NCBI RefSeq assembly: GCF_022012415.1 | Contig: NZ_JAKLTR010000012.1 | Coordinates: 1-64,000, forward strand | Length of the DNA stretch: 64,000 bases | Source: Terrimonas ginsenosidimutans | Lineage (GTDB): Bacteria; Bacteroidota; Bacteroidia; Chitinophagales; Chitinophagaceae | Reading direction: 5' to 3' | Shown here: one piece after another, positions 26,620 through 36,934 of the stretch | How the letters are laid out: the number at the start of each line of letters is the position of its first letter | Position numbering within the stretch: position 1 is the stretch's first letter | Notes under the pieces: model-generated | What the model was told of the DNA's origin: nothing | The model's input: only the letters and a program-made list of their open reading frames with translations | Database searches by the model: none | Position numbers and translations under genes: made by a program

Positions 26620-26665
26620 AAGCGACAAAGGGAAATTCGGTTACTTTCCCTTTGTCGCTTGTTTA
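26620..26665 (+). terminator. Strong rho-independent terminator
   Basis: A 16-bp perfect stem, AAGCGACAAAGGGAAA (26620-26635) with its complement at 26645-26660, has a nine-base loop and is followed by a T-rich tail. It closes the plus-strand block. Confidence 0.88.
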
Positions 26666-26766
26666 TTTTCAAGAAAAAACTCCACCACTACAGAAAAATA
26701 AAGCGGTAATATGACTACGGATCTTTCGCTGATAGACTTCCGCTGCTGTTGCCGAAGTGTAAGCAA

Positions 26767-27105
26767 TTACCTCCCTGCAAAGCTGGTACTGTCAAAATAA
26801 ACATCTTTCAATTTGCCTTCCTTTGTTTTTATCCGGACAACATCATAATGCTTTGCCCCCCGCTTAACCTCTGATCTTTTTACCAGGCTATACCCCGGAT
26901 ACAGATTCTTAAGCCATTTATATTCTTCATCCTTACCCTCTCTCTCAGTAGTAACCTTAAGCACCACGGCGTTGCTGAAAGAAGTCCCGCCATTCAACAG
27001 ATCGGCACGCGTTACAGTCGGCTCCGCCTTTACCGGCGCCTTTTTAGGGGAGGAACAGGAAGCTAAGGCGATAAGAAGAATAAAGAGTGGTTTTATGATC
27101 TTCAT
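26767..27105 (-). CDS. Small lipoprotein of unknown function
   Basis: 112 aa from the ATG at 27105, which gives a lipoprotein signal with LASC (Cys17); the frame extends upstream but without protein character. The mature part has a disordered basic stretch (SPKKAPVKAEP) and then a small strand-rich domain (NAVVLKVTTER, YDVVRIKTKEGKLKDVYF). No family was recognised. It is predicted to be anchored in the periplasm or outer membrane. It is convergent with the protease-block terminator and lies 206 bases past the end of the acetylesterase gene. Confidence 0.65.
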   Translation of the reverse strand: MKIIKPLFILLIALASCSSPKKAPVKAEPTVTRADLLNGGTSFSNAVVLKVTTEREGKDEEYKWLKNLYPGYSLVKRSEVKRGAKHYDVVRIKTKEGKLKDVYFDSTSFAGR

Positions 27106-27311
27106 AGCAGCCGCATTGCTTTTAGGGAAAAAATTTGCCTTTAAACTCATGTCACATAACGTTTATGTCATCCATGTATACAAACAATATACCTTTTTCC
27201 TGCCGCCGGGCATTTGTTTTTCCGGCATCGCAGGTTTCCTGACATTTTCGCCCTGGATCCCTGTTATTTTTACAGGCTTGATCCTATGTATTTGTATTGT
27301 CAGCCAAATTG

Positions 27312-28634
27312 TTAATTACCGTCAGGCTTGCTTAGAGGACGCACTGAACTTTGCGGCAATGTCCAGTTCTCATACGGCATCGGCTTCGCCGGATCGAAAT
27401 TAAATGCAGGAGATCGCAGCTGTTTTGCCAATTCCGGAATTTTCCGTTTTATTTCCATTACCACGCAGCTCGCCAACTCATACGCGCCATAGGAAGTAAA
27501 ATGTGTATTATCTTTCAACTCATTGGGCTGGTTAGGGAAACTGTTCGCCGGAAAATGCACAAACGCTTTCAGCGATCTCTCCGGCCCCCATGCTTCATAT
27601 AAGATCTTACTCATCGCATTCAGATCGATCAGCGGAGTTCCTTCTTCAGCAGCCACCTGCCGCATCGCTTCGGGATAGTCACCAAGTGTATTATTGATCT
27701 TCCCAGTTGAATCGAAACTTCTTCGGTGCATGGAAGTAACCAATACCGGAGCCACCCTCCTGCTTTTCGCCGCAGCGATCCACGATCTCAGCGTATCCTT
27801 ATAACTGGTAAAAGCATCGAGGTGATTACCGCCAGGCTTTTGATCGTTATGGGTAAACTCGATGAATAAGTAGTCGCCGGGTTGAGCACGTGACCAGATC
27901 TTTTCAAGCCGTTTTTCTCTTGCAAATGCTTTCAATGTCTCTCCCGATTCAGCATAATTAGCTACAGCAATTTTATGCGGCACAAAGAATGCCGGGATCA
28001 TTTGCCCCCATGCAGCCCATGGTTCATGTGCCTGATCAACTACCGTAGAGTTGCCGGCCAGAAAGATCGTCTTAGATGAATTGTTCGGAAGGATCTCCAA
28101 CTGCCGGATCAGGGGAGCTTCATTATTGAATTCGATCGTGAGTTTATTATCCCAATGGCGATAATCCCGTTCTCCCGGCTTTAACCGAACGACTTCCTTT
28201 GCCGGTCTGATGATACTGTCACGCACATGCACCGTAAACCATTCTGCACTGAATTTCCCCGGAGCTGTCTCTACCCTTTCCAGCATCAAACGCCTGTTCT
28301 CCACTTTGACCGTTGTAACAGTTCGCTGCCTTTCATCTCCCAGCACGAGCTTCATATCATAATTACCTTCCGGCAGGTTCACCGAGAAATAAAGAGGTTT
28401 GAATACGGCTGCGTTCGTCACTGTCCGGGAAACAGCAGAGGTATCAAGCCAGCTTTCAGGCTCCCAACCGTATCCTTTTATGGGATCATAAATATCCCCG
28501 CGGCTGACATAAATTATTCCCTTTGCTTTTACAGGTTGACTGAAAGAAAATTTCCAGTTGGATTGCGCAGCGCCATTCATTGTGCTGGCAAGTAAGAGTA
28601 ATAGGCATATAGCAAAAGCAAGTACGTTCTTCAT
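27312..28634 (-). CDS. SGNH hydrolase, rhamnogalacturonan-acetylesterase-like (CE12)
   Basis: 440 aa from the ATG at 28634, which gives a Sec signal ending NGAAQ. An N-terminal beta domain of about 170 residues, as in CE12-type pectin esterases, precedes the SGNH fold. Catalytic elements are block I GNSTVVD (Ser196), block III HNDQKPGG (Asn263), and the late Asp-His pair in DNTHFTSYGA. These enzymes remove acetyl groups from rhamnogalacturonan or related pectins. It lies directly downstream of the GH2 gene on the same strand, but a terminator hairpin separates them. Confidence 0.88.
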   Translation of the reverse strand: MKNVLAFAICLLLLLASTMNGAAQSNWKFSFSQPVKAKGIIYVSRGDIYDPIKGYGWEPESWLDTSAVSRTVTNAAVFKPLYFSVNLPEGNYDMKLVLGDERQRTVTTVKVENRRLMLERVETAPGKFSAEWFTVHVRDSIIRPAKEVVRLKPGERDYRHWDNKLTIEFNNEAPLIRQLEILPNNSSKTIFLAGNSTVVDQAHEPWAAWGQMIPAFFVPHKIAVANYAESGETLKAFAREKRLEKIWSRAQPGDYLFIEFTHNDQKPGGNHLDAFTSYKDTLRSWIAAAKSRRVAPVLVTSMHRRSFDSTGKINNTLGDYPEAMRQVAAEEGTPLIDLNAMSKILYEAWGPERSLKAFVHFPANSFPNQPNELKDNTHFTSYGAYELASCVVMEIKRKIPELAKQLRSPAFNFDPAKPMPYENWTLPQSSVRPLSKPDGN

Positions 28635-28721
28635 CGTCGCTTGATTAAATAGCAGGACCGGGTTACACAATGCAGGTATACTCTGTTGCGTATCTCAGTA
28701 ACGCCGCATTGAATTTAGAAA

Positions 28722-28775
28722 GAAAAAATCATCGTTCGTCCTGTACTGTCAGTTGACCGCACAGGATGAATGATG
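28722..28775 (-). terminator. Terminator between the GH2 and acetylesterase genes
   Basis: On the minus strand CATCATTCATCCTGT (28775-28761) pairs, with two mismatches, with ACAGGACGAACGATG (28744-28730), and a run of six T follows. It would end or attenuate transcription after GH2. Confidence 0.65.
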
Positions 28776-28820
28776 ACATAGTGGACAGATACGCGACATT
28801 CAGAGAAATCTGTACCGATC

Positions 28821-31277
28821 TTATTTATTTATTGCTGAAGATGCCGTTGACGAAAGTTTTATGCGACCTTCTTTCAACTTATCCCCTGTAACAACCAGTT
28901 CTATTGGCCCGGCGGATTCACCTGCCTGTACAAGCACCACCAGTTTCCCATTGAACACCTTCATCGTTGGTAAATGAAATTGCTCCACCGAAGTTGCATC
29001 ACCATTGCATGCGGCCCTGTACTTCCCAGCGCCTTTCACCGAAAACTTCAGCTGATTTGCAGCCTGCGGGCATTCATTTCCGTTCTTATCAACGATCGAA
29101 ACAGTGACGAAAGAAAGATCTTCTCCATCAGCCTGGATCGTTCTTCTATCCGGATCCAGTTTGATCGCGTAAGGTTTGCCCGGAGTAGAGATCGTTTTCT
29201 CAGCAGCAACCTTGCCATCGTTGCCGTAAGCAACCACTTTTACGGTTCCTGGTTCGTATTTTACATCCATCCACATCAACCGGTAACGGTGCTGCGGGGA
29301 AGTATTATTTTTTTTCTGAACACCCATGCTTTTCCCATTGATGAACAACTCGGCACTTTCGTAATTGGTATATACGAAGATGGGTGTCACCTCGCCTTCA
29401 CGCCCTTTCCAATCCCAGTGCGGCAATATGTGCAATGTTTCTTTTTCCTTATTCCACCGGCTCCGGTAGAGATAATAACGGTCTTTAGGCAGACCGGCAA
29501 GATCATTGATGCCAAAATAAGAACTACGGGAAGGCCATTTGTCATCATAAGGTGTCGGCTCGCCAAGATAGTCGAATCCCGTCCACACAAACTCCCCGAT
29601 CACCCATGGCTTATCGTCCTGCAATACAAAATCATCCTCCGGCAGATTTGACCAGCTGCAATACTCAAGATCATAAGACGAAGATTGATTGTCGGGATAT
29701 TGCTTTTCAACCTGTTTTTGAACAGGGAACTTATACACGCCTCTCGAACTTACTGTTGACGCGGTTTCTGACCCGAGAATGAATCCCTGCGGGAAAACGC
29801 GATATGCCTCCTCATATAAATGTGTGCGGTAATTCAGTCCCGGAATATCCAGCAATGCACCAAACCCGGATTGCAGCGTGGCTTTTACCTGGTCCATACC
29901 CACTGTTACCGGCCTGGTCGGATCCTCCCGGTGAAACAGTTCCTGCAACCATTTGGCACGTTTCACTCCTTCGGCACCATGCTGATCCGGCACTTCATTG
30001 CCTGCGCTCCACATGATGATCGATGGATGATTCTTAGTTGCACGCACCAGGTTTACCACATCCTTTTCCGCATCCGCGTTAAAAAAACGGGCGTATCCGT
30101 TTTTCACTTTAGGCTTAGCCCATTCATCAAAAGATTCTGCCAGGAACATAAAGCCCATTTCATCTGCCAGCTCCAGTTGCTCCAATGATGGCATATTATG
30201 CGAACTTCGGATCGCATCGCAGCCCATCTCTTTAAGAATACGCATCTGTCTTCTCAGGGCTGCAACATTTACCGCAGCACCTAAGGGGCCAAGATCATGA
30301 TGCAGGCACACCCCTTTGAATTTCCGCGTCTTTCCATTCAGACTGAACCCGGTTGACGGACTGTATTCGATCTGCCTGATGCCAAAACGCGTTTTCAGCT
30401 CATCTTTCAATTCATTACCTGCATAAACTTTTGAAACAGCATAGTACAGGTTAGGTGATTCAGGGCTCCATAGCTTTGGATCTTTGATCAGGAAATTCTG
30501 ATCAAATTCTTTTCCAAACCGGATATCAGTTTGCCCGGCCACTACCCTGACGCCTGCCGGATCAAAGATCTCTGTAACAAGCCGTACGTTTTCGCCGGAT
30601 ACAGCTGTCCGGATATTCACTTTTGCCAGATCCGTTGTTGCCATTGGCGTCGTAACAGTAGTTCCCCATTGGTCAATGCTTTCTTCATTTTTGAAGATCA
30701 CGCTGACCTTCCGGTAAAGACCTGCTCCCGGATACCATCTCGATGACTGATCAGGATTATTCAAATGCACAGCCAGTACATTTACTCCGTCATTTTTTAT
30801 GTAAGAGGTTATATCAAAATAAAAATAGCTGTAGCCATAATTCCACTGACCCACTTTCTGATCATTGAGATAAACCACAGGTTCACTCATCGCCCCTTCG
30901 AACAGCAGTATAACACGTTTATTTTTGCCGGAAGCAGGAATACTGAACTTCTGGCGGTACCATCCCTGACCAATATAGGGCAACGATCCGGTCCTTCCTG
31001 TTTTCTCCGTTGCAACCTTTTCATTGTTTTGCGTTACAGCAACCGTTTGCTTGTCGATCTCCTTATCAAATGGTCCGTAAATAGCCCAGTCGTGCGGCAC
31101 GGAGACGGTTTCCCAGCCAGCATCGTCATACTGTGAGCGATAGGCGGCTTCATCAGCATTTCGCGTAAATTTCCAACCACTTTTCAACTCCATCACTTCA
31201 CGGGATTGTGCCTGTGCCAGCCCGGAAAAACACACCGTCAACAGAATGAAAAAACTGATACTCTTCAGCAATCTCAT
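28821..31277 (-). CDS. GH2 beta-galactosidase-like glycoside hydrolase, secreted
   Basis: 818 aa with a Sec signal ending AQAQ. The order is a sugar-binding domain (PHDWAIYGPF, GQGWYRQKF), an Ig-like domain, a TIM barrel with acid/base Glu428 (WSAGNEVPD) and nucleophile Glu504 (ILGSETAST), and two C-terminal beta domains of the DUF4982/Big-like type found in Bacteroidota GH2 enzymes. It hydrolyses beta-galactosides or related glycosides in the periplasm or outside; the exact bond is unknown. Together with the CE12-like gene it suggests pectin side-chain breakdown, although no SusCD pair is nearby. Confidence 0.9.
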   Translation of the reverse strand: MRLLKSISFFILLTVCFSGLAQAQSREVMELKSGWKFTRNADEAAYRSQYDDAGWETVSVPHDWAIYGPFDKEIDKQTVAVTQNNEKVATEKTGRTGSLPYIGQGWYRQKFSIPASGKNKRVILLFEGAMSEPVVYLNDQKVGQWNYGYSYFYFDITSYIKNDGVNVLAVHLNNPDQSSRWYPGAGLYRKVSVIFKNEESIDQWGTTVTTPMATTDLAKVNIRTAVSGENVRLVTEIFDPAGVRVVAGQTDIRFGKEFDQNFLIKDPKLWSPESPNLYYAVSKVYAGNELKDELKTRFGIRQIEYSPSTGFSLNGKTRKFKGVCLHHDLGPLGAAVNVAALRRQMRILKEMGCDAIRSSHNMPSLEQLELADEMGFMFLAESFDEWAKPKVKNGYARFFNADAEKDVVNLVRATKNHPSIIMWSAGNEVPDQHGAEGVKRAKWLQELFHREDPTRPVTVGMDQVKATLQSGFGALLDIPGLNYRTHLYEEAYRVFPQGFILGSETASTVSSRGVYKFPVQKQVEKQYPDNQSSSYDLEYCSWSNLPEDDFVLQDDKPWVIGEFVWTGFDYLGEPTPYDDKWPSRSSYFGINDLAGLPKDRYYLYRSRWNKEKETLHILPHWDWKGREGEVTPIFVYTNYESAELFINGKSMGVQKKNNTSPQHRYRLMWMDVKYEPGTVKVVAYGNDGKVAAEKTISTPGKPYAIKLDPDRRTIQADGEDLSFVTVSIVDKNGNECPQAANQLKFSVKGAGKYRAACNGDATSVEQFHLPTMKVFNGKLVVLVQAGESAGPIELVVTGDKLKEGRIKLSSTASSAINK

Positions 31278-31629
31278 AGAATCAATTTAAATGTCTGCGT
31301 AAACAATTATACTGATGCAAGTTACTGGTAAGTATCGTCTGAACCTCAGCTTATTTTTTCGCCGGAAATTGGTAAAGTTTGAGAATGATGCAAACTTCTC
31401 GCCTATGATCTGGGTCCGATGTGCTTTTGTTATAACATCAATGCTTTGGCGCAGGAGTTTAAGAATTCAGTTGGCGAAAATTTCGGACACATCATAAAAG
31501 AAGAACAATCATTGTTGCTATTTCGACAACAGATCACGGGTAAAAATCAGCTTAAAAAAATGAATTCATTGCACGTACCATTACAGGTTCAGGGAAACTC
31601 CAGTGACGAATTGCTCACCACCAGCATGC
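31278..31629. other. Gene-free stretch upstream of the GH2 gene
   Basis: Short plus-strand frames at 31315-31497 and 31419-31637 are not protein-like. I see no clear promoter or terminator. The stretch presumably holds the GH2 promoter and the 3' end of the sigma54-regulator transcript. Confidence 0.4.
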
Positions 31630-33021
31630 TTATTTAATATTCCGTTTACTGATCACCTTATCTATCCCGAGTTTTTTGATCCTTGAAGTAAGGGTATTAG
31701 GATTGATCTTAAGTATCTCGGCGGCTCCGCCCGGCCCGGACACTTTCCATTGGCAACTTTCAAGTACACTGATGATATGATCCCGTTCGTTTTCCATGAT
31801 AGATTTAGGGCGCGCCTTTTCACTGCTGTCGGTTAGAAGCCAGTTGACAGGAAATTTCACGATGGTATCGATCACTTCATCCTTCGTGAGCAGGATCGTT
31901 CGTTCAATCGTATTCTCCAGCTCGCGGATATTGCCAGGCCAGTCATATGCCTCCAGCAATTGCATGGCTTCCGCCGAAAAAGACTTCGGAGCATCCTTTT
32001 TTATATCGCGGTATTTCTTCAGAAAATATTGGGCCAGCAAAGGAATATCTGTTCTCCTGTCGCGCAGCGAGGGCATTATGATCGGGAAAATATTCAAGCG
32101 GTAGTAGAGATCCATCCTGAATCGGCCTGAAGCGACTTCTTCTTCAAGCACACGGTTGGTTGCAGCAATGACCCGTACATCGATCTTCCGGGGCGCACCT
32201 CCGATCGATTCGATCTCTTTCTCCTGTAATACACGGAGAAATCTTATCTGAAGATCCAACGGCAACTCGCCCACTTCATCCAGGAAGATTGTGCCGCCCT
32301 CCGCCATTTCAAATTTCCCTGTCTTCTTTTGCAGCGCGCCGGTGAAAGCCCCTTTCTCATGACCAAATAATTCAGATTCGATCAGATGTGGCGGAATAGC
32401 GGCGCAGTTCACCACCACAAATGGCCCTTTCGATCTTGGAGAGATATCATGAATTGACTTTGCGATCAGTTCTTTACCCGTGCCGCTTTCGCCAAAGATC
32501 AATACAGAAGTACCGGACACACCCACCGTTTTTGCCAGCTCAAGGATCTTCAGGAATTGTGGACTTTCTCCTATGAGATGCCTAAACGATATTACCGGCG
32601 CTTCGGCAATCACGCCTGGAGACTGCGCACTACCCATTTTTTGCTTTTCCTTTATGCTATGCAGATGAAGCGCAATATCCAGCATGATCAATACATCTTT
32701 TGCCCTGAAGGGTTTGATCATATATCCATAAGGTTCGGTCTGCTTTGCTTCATCGAGTATGGAACGATTGGAGTTCGCTGTAAGATATACAAATGCAATA
32801 CTTCGCCGCTGCAGGATCCTTCCCAGGTCAATACCTGTCCTATCCCCTTTGAGAAAAATATCAACAAGCACGATATCCGGCTTCTGCAGGCCGATCGCCT
32901 CCAATGCGGAAGAAACGGAATTAGCAATTCCACAAACAAAAAAACCAGCCGCTTTCAGGATCACGTTGAGGCTCCTGGCTTCGATATATTGGTCTTCTAC
33001 AATAAGTATTTTGGGCTTCAC
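31630..33021 (-). CDS. Sigma54-dependent response regulator (NtrC type)
   Basis: 463 aa. The receiver has phospho-acceptor Asp54 (IVLVDIFLKG) and ends GYMIKPF. The AAA+ domain has Walker A GESGTGKE (177-184), the sigma54-contact loop GAFTGA (224-229), Walker B IFLDEVGE and the R-finger region LYYRLN. A C-terminal Fis-like HTH (GGAAEILKINPNTLTSRIKKLG) completes it. It remodels sigma54 polymerase at target promoters, which are unknown. The TPR histidine kinase upstream on the same strand is the likely partner, but an 855-base gap separates them. A homologous pair lies at 53.6-58.1 kb. Confidence 0.93.
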   Translation of the reverse strand: MKPKILIVEDQYIEARSLNVILKAAGFFVCGIANSVSSALEAIGLQKPDIVLVDIFLKGDRTGIDLGRILQRRSIAFVYLTANSNRSILDEAKQTEPYGYMIKPFRAKDVLIMLDIALHLHSIKEKQKMGSAQSPGVIAEAPVISFRHLIGESPQFLKILELAKTVGVSGTSVLIFGESGTGKELIAKSIHDISPRSKGPFVVVNCAAIPPHLIESELFGHEKGAFTGALQKKTGKFEMAEGGTIFLDEVGELPLDLQIRFLRVLQEKEIESIGGAPRKIDVRVIAATNRVLEEEVASGRFRMDLYYRLNIFPIIMPSLRDRRTDIPLLAQYFLKKYRDIKKDAPKSFSAEAMQLLEAYDWPGNIRELENTIERTILLTKDEVIDTIVKFPVNWLLTDSSEKARPKSIMENERDHIISVLESCQWKVSGPGGAAEILKINPNTLTSRIKKLGIDKVISKRNIK

Positions 33022-33876
33022 TACACTAAGTTGAATAAGGTTATCTCAGGCTAAATGTACGATGCAAATCAATTTCAGATCCGGATTCGTTGATCAGAAA
33101 AGTGATTAGCGAAAAAACAAAATCGGTTTTACGATATTTCAAAAATGAACAGTGCCAATAAAATCCACCTCGCTGATATGCAGCCATTTATTTTTCGGGC
33201 ACAATATTGTAAAATGATAAGAGATCATCACTGCTTTCAATCGAAAGCACGATAAAAAATATTATAAAGTCAACGAGAAAATATGAAAAGCTCATACAAC
33301 AAGCAGTAATTACAGAAAAGCAACTGGTAGAAGTTCGTTTTCTTTATCATGGAGAAGTTCCACGGAAACAAAGACAACCAAACCACTATAACATGATAAC
33401 ATAAGTAAAATCAGGATCAATAGTTATGGACGGGTCGGCTTATTCTCAAGTTAGAGCCATAGCATTAGTATATAAGTTTTCACTCGCGTAAGCATAAGAA
33501 AATAATTATATCAATATTAGTGTGAACCAGATTGACGCAACGGTCTACGAAGTAGTTGAAAATATACCGAATGAAATATATGTGAATGTTTGCTACCGGG
33601 CTGATACCTGGTCCGAAGATCCGGACCAAATTATTCAACAGTAAACACGCCTTAGATAATGCATACCGGCTTGATCTGAACAGCAGAACATGAAGGCAAC
33701 GCAGCCTGGATAATTTGCATGCAAACAAATTCTTGAAATATCAAAAACGCATGGACCACAGCGGGCAAGTTGCTCAGTTTCAGAGCAACCAACTACCGGA
33801 GTTCTCTTAACCTCTCGGCTTTGAATAAAAGTCCGGGCTTACTTCCACGCTTACTTACCGGTATGTCGCAGCCAAA
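33022..33876. other. 855-base AT-rich gap between kinase and regulator
   Basis: No full gene is supported. A 48-codon plus-strand frame at 33498-33644 reads protein-like (ISVNQIDATVYEVVENIP) but has no good start and may be a gene remnant. A short hairpin, TGGTCCG with CGGACCA, lies near 33609-33628. Otherwise nothing was recognised. Confidence 0.4.
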
Positions 33877-36129
33877 TCAGCCCTGCTCTATTGCTCCTTC
33901 CGGCAGATTAAAATTGATCTCTATCCTCGTTCCTTTGTCCGAGGAGATATTAAGGTAACCACCGATCTCTTCTGTAAGTCCCTGCAGCAGATCCATTCCC
34001 ATTGATCCGCCATTATCAGTCAGCTGATTCATATTGATCCCCTTCCCATCATCCTGAATAACCATGCACAACTCAGATGCAGAAACCAGCTTTAACATCA
34101 CACGGATCTTTCCTGGATGATCACCGGGAAAAGCATACTTGATCGAATTCGTCACACATTCATTCAGGATCAATCCAAGATTTGTCGCCAGCGAATGATT
34201 AAGCCTGATCTGCTCTACTTCCAGCATGATCATGATCCTTCCGCGTATACCAAAACTATCCTGCAAATATTCGATCAGCTCACGAACGTATTCCGGCATA
34301 TGAATGAATGAAAGCATTTCTGACTGATACAATTTCTGATGCACCAATGACATGGAATAGATCCTGTGCTGACTTTCCTTGATCGAAGACAAAACATCTT
34401 CCGTTGCAGGATAGCTTGATTGGATCTCCAGTAAACTGGACACAACCTGGAAGTTATTTTTAACCCGGTGATGGATCTCTTTGATCAACCACTCCTTCTC
34501 GGCAACCAGGTGTTGAAGCTGATCGTTTTTGACTGAAATGATCCCGTTAACCCGTTTCTTCAGCTTATACTGCCGGTACACAAGGGCAAAAACCAGCAGC
34601 AGGATCACAATGCCGGTAATAGTTATATTGATCAGCAGGTTGGCTCTTTTGGCAGACTGATCCTGCAATTCATTTCTTTGTCTAAGCATCAGGATATCCT
34701 GTTCACGGATCCTTAGCTCCTTTCTTGCATTTTCTGTTTCGTATTCCACTTCCAGCTGCTGGATCTGCTTCTTACTTGTCTCGGTATAGATGGAATCGTT
34801 AATTACATTATACGCAAGAATGTTGTCAATGGCAGAACTATATCTTTTCATTGCGGTATCAAGCCGAAACCGGTACAGATAAGCGATCCGCATATTATAA
34901 GGTTGGCCCATTTTACCACTAAGGGAATCCAGCTTCCGTACATAAACCGACGCATTTACATAGTCGCCCTTTTCGATATAAAGTCTCGACATGCTATGAT
35001 AAAAATTATGAAGGTTATTATCCAGAGGAGGATAAAGCTCCATCAGTCTAAAAACTTCCCGGCCATACCTCTCAGCACGGGGATAATCTTTCAACATTGT
35101 ATAAATGATCAGGTAGCAGGATGGGATCACGAACTTCTTTTCATTGGAGGGAGACACCAGGAATTTCGGGTCGATGCTCTCTAAAAAATGCAGTGCCTTT
35201 TTTCCCTCGTCCAGGTAAATGTAACTGTTCACTACATTCTGAGCGATCGTAAGAACAGCTTCATTATCATTAAGCCGTTTGGCCACTTCCAGCGCTTCGA
35301 TAAAATAGCCGATGGATTTTTCCGGCTCTTTAAGATTTGTGTAAGTAACGCCTATCCGGTTATTGATCTGGCACATGGTCATCGTGCTGTCTTTCGCCGC
35401 CTTCGCGTCCTTCAATGCCATCAGGCTGTACTGGATCGACTTCTTGAAATTTGCATCATCAAAATAGGCAGAGGCATACATGATATAAACGGCCGACAAT
35501 CTTGTATATCCTATGGACTGATAGATCAGCAATGCCCGGTCAAGCAGCTCTATCGTTTGTTGCCTTTTGCCGCGCAAAATATAAAGGTCTGCCAGGTAAA
35601 CCAGTGTGGCGGCATACTTCGCACGATCCGTCGACGCAGACAGTGCTTCAACTGCGAGGTTCGTCAAACGGATCTTCTCTTCATACTCCTTCTCTTTTTC
35701 ATAATGATAGTATCCCCCGACTGCCAGGTAAGCATTTCCGAGGTATAACTTATTCGTTCCTTTGAGCAGTACCGCAAGTGCTTCCTCCGCCAGTTTCTTT
35801 CCGCGATCATATTGCTTCAGTTCCCTGGCCAGTTGGGATCGCTGGAGCAGATGATTCCCCATGAGATCATCGCTCTTACGTTTTGCGATCAGCCGCCCCG
35901 ATTCATTTATAAAGCGATTCGCTTTATCCAGATCAGCGGGATACTCACCGGGCTTTAGCATGTAATGATCCGCCAGTTCGAAAAGCGTGTTGATCTGACC
36001 AGTATCCGTTTTATCAATAGAAAGTGCGTGCATAAGAGAATCCGCTTTTAGATCGGCGACTGCTTGCGCATTGCCCGCAAGCGGTATCACAAGGGATAGC
36101 ATCAGAAAGCAAATCAGGACTCGCTTCAT
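33877..36129 (-). CDS. TPR-containing sensor histidine kinase (HisKA_2)
   Basis: 750 aa. A Sec signal (ending NAQA) leads into about 400 residues of TPR-like helical repeats, predicted periplasmic. A TM segment follows (LLINITITGIVILLLVFALVYR), then a coiled-coil and the HisKA_2 domain with His553 in IHHRVKNNFQVVSSLLEIQ. The HATPase domain shows LILNECVTNSIKYAF, DDGKGIN and GMDLLQGL. This is the LytS-unlike, HWE/HisKA_2 class common in Bacteroidota. It probably senses something through the TPR region and phosphorylates the sigma54 regulator encoded downstream at 31630-33021. Confidence 0.92.
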   Translation of the reverse strand: MKRVLICFLMLSLVIPLAGNAQAVADLKADSLMHALSIDKTDTGQINTLFELADHYMLKPGEYPADLDKANRFINESGRLIAKRKSDDLMGNHLLQRSQLARELKQYDRGKKLAEEALAVLLKGTNKLYLGNAYLAVGGYYHYEKEKEYEEKIRLTNLAVEALSASTDRAKYAATLVYLADLYILRGKRQQTIELLDRALLIYQSIGYTRLSAVYIMYASAYFDDANFKKSIQYSLMALKDAKAAKDSTMTMCQINNRIGVTYTNLKEPEKSIGYFIEALEVAKRLNDNEAVLTIAQNVVNSYIYLDEGKKALHFLESIDPKFLVSPSNEKKFVIPSCYLIIYTMLKDYPRAERYGREVFRLMELYPPLDNNLHNFYHSMSRLYIEKGDYVNASVYVRKLDSLSGKMGQPYNMRIAYLYRFRLDTAMKRYSSAIDNILAYNVINDSIYTETSKKQIQQLEVEYETENARKELRIREQDILMLRQRNELQDQSAKRANLLINITITGIVILLLVFALVYRQYKLKKRVNGIISVKNDQLQHLVAEKEWLIKEIHHRVKNNFQVVSSLLEIQSSYPATEDVLSSIKESQHRIYSMSLVHQKLYQSEMLSFIHMPEYVRELIEYLQDSFGIRGRIMIMLEVEQIRLNHSLATNLGLILNECVTNSIKYAFPGDHPGKIRVMLKLVSASELCMVIQDDGKGINMNQLTDNGGSMGMDLLQGLTEEIGGYLNISSDKGTRIEINFNLPEGAIEQG

Positions 36130-36412
36130 TAGATTGGCGGTTTAAAAAAAGACAAACCAATATTATACAATTCCGGGCAAATAATATGCTGTTATTCTGC
36201 AGCAGGATCTTAAGATCAAGAAGCAATCAGTAACCGTGCTCACTTGCATCGCCAATACAAACCACGAAGAAGGAATTATACATGAAAAACAACAGGAAGT
36301 ACATTTACGCAGAACAGGCTTTATCTCATCTTTGATCATGGCTCAGATCTCTGCAAAATGCAGGTAAGAACCCGGGTGCGCTTATCTGCTTAAAACAAAA
36401 AAAACATAAAAC

Positions 36413-36802
36413 ATGTCCACTAAAAAAACATTTGGATTGGGTATGCCATGGGAAAAGGAATATGGGTATGCACAGGGCGTAAGAATAGACAACATGGCCT
36501 GGATATCAGGGCAGCTTGGCCATGATGAACAAGGCAATCTTGCCGAAGGGATGGACAAACAATTTGCGTATAGTTACACAAATATTGAACGGGTTCTTGC
36601 GGGACTGGAAATGTCCATAGATGATGTAGTGGAAGAAGTGATCTATGTACTGGATATGGCATCCGCGTTCGAAGCGAGAAGCCGGTATGGCCAGGTGTTC
36701 TATAAAGAACCGATGCAGGTAGCCAGTACGATTGTTGTGGTACAGGCACTGGCGATACCCGGACAGCTGGTGGAAATAAAGGTGGTAGCCAAAAAAGCGT
36801 AA
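36413..36802 (+). CDS. ridA: RidA (YjgF/UK114) family protein
   Basis: 129 aa, the normal length for the family. Typical features are YGYAQGVRIDNMAWISGQLG near the N-terminus, the mid-region YTNIERVLAGLEMSIDDVVEEVIYV, and the C-terminal QALAIPGQLVEIKVVAKK. RidA proteins hydrolyse reactive enamines or imines made by PLP enzymes, using an Arg in the C-terminal strand. That Arg (usually in an R-x-x-V context) is not evident here, so this may be a paralogue of another RidA subgroup. No operon partner. Confidence 0.85.
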   Translation: MSTKKTFGLGMPWEKEYGYAQGVRIDNMAWISGQLGHDEQGNLAEGMDKQFAYSYTNIERVLAGLEMSIDDVVEEVIYVLDMASAFEARSRYGQVFYKEPMQVASTIVVVQALAIPGQLVEIKVVAKKA

Positions 36803-36934
36803 ACGACATTTGGACTGCCTGTGCGGTCGTCGGGTTGAAAAGTTCCGCAGCGGCTTTCATGATATTCAACGATAAATTCAGCGATCAAACAACTGACCTC
36901 CCTGCGTTCCCTTCACCATACCTCAGTGGGAAGA

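Noticed and set aside
26972-27403. Plus-strand 143-codon frame
   Set aside because: Mostly antisense to the small lipoprotein and esterase genes; its hydrophobic middle is probably incidental.
33480-33728. Minus-strand 82-codon frame in the kinase-regulator gap
   Set aside because: Leu/Cys/Arg-rich and implausible; the plus-strand reading of the same bases looks more protein-like.
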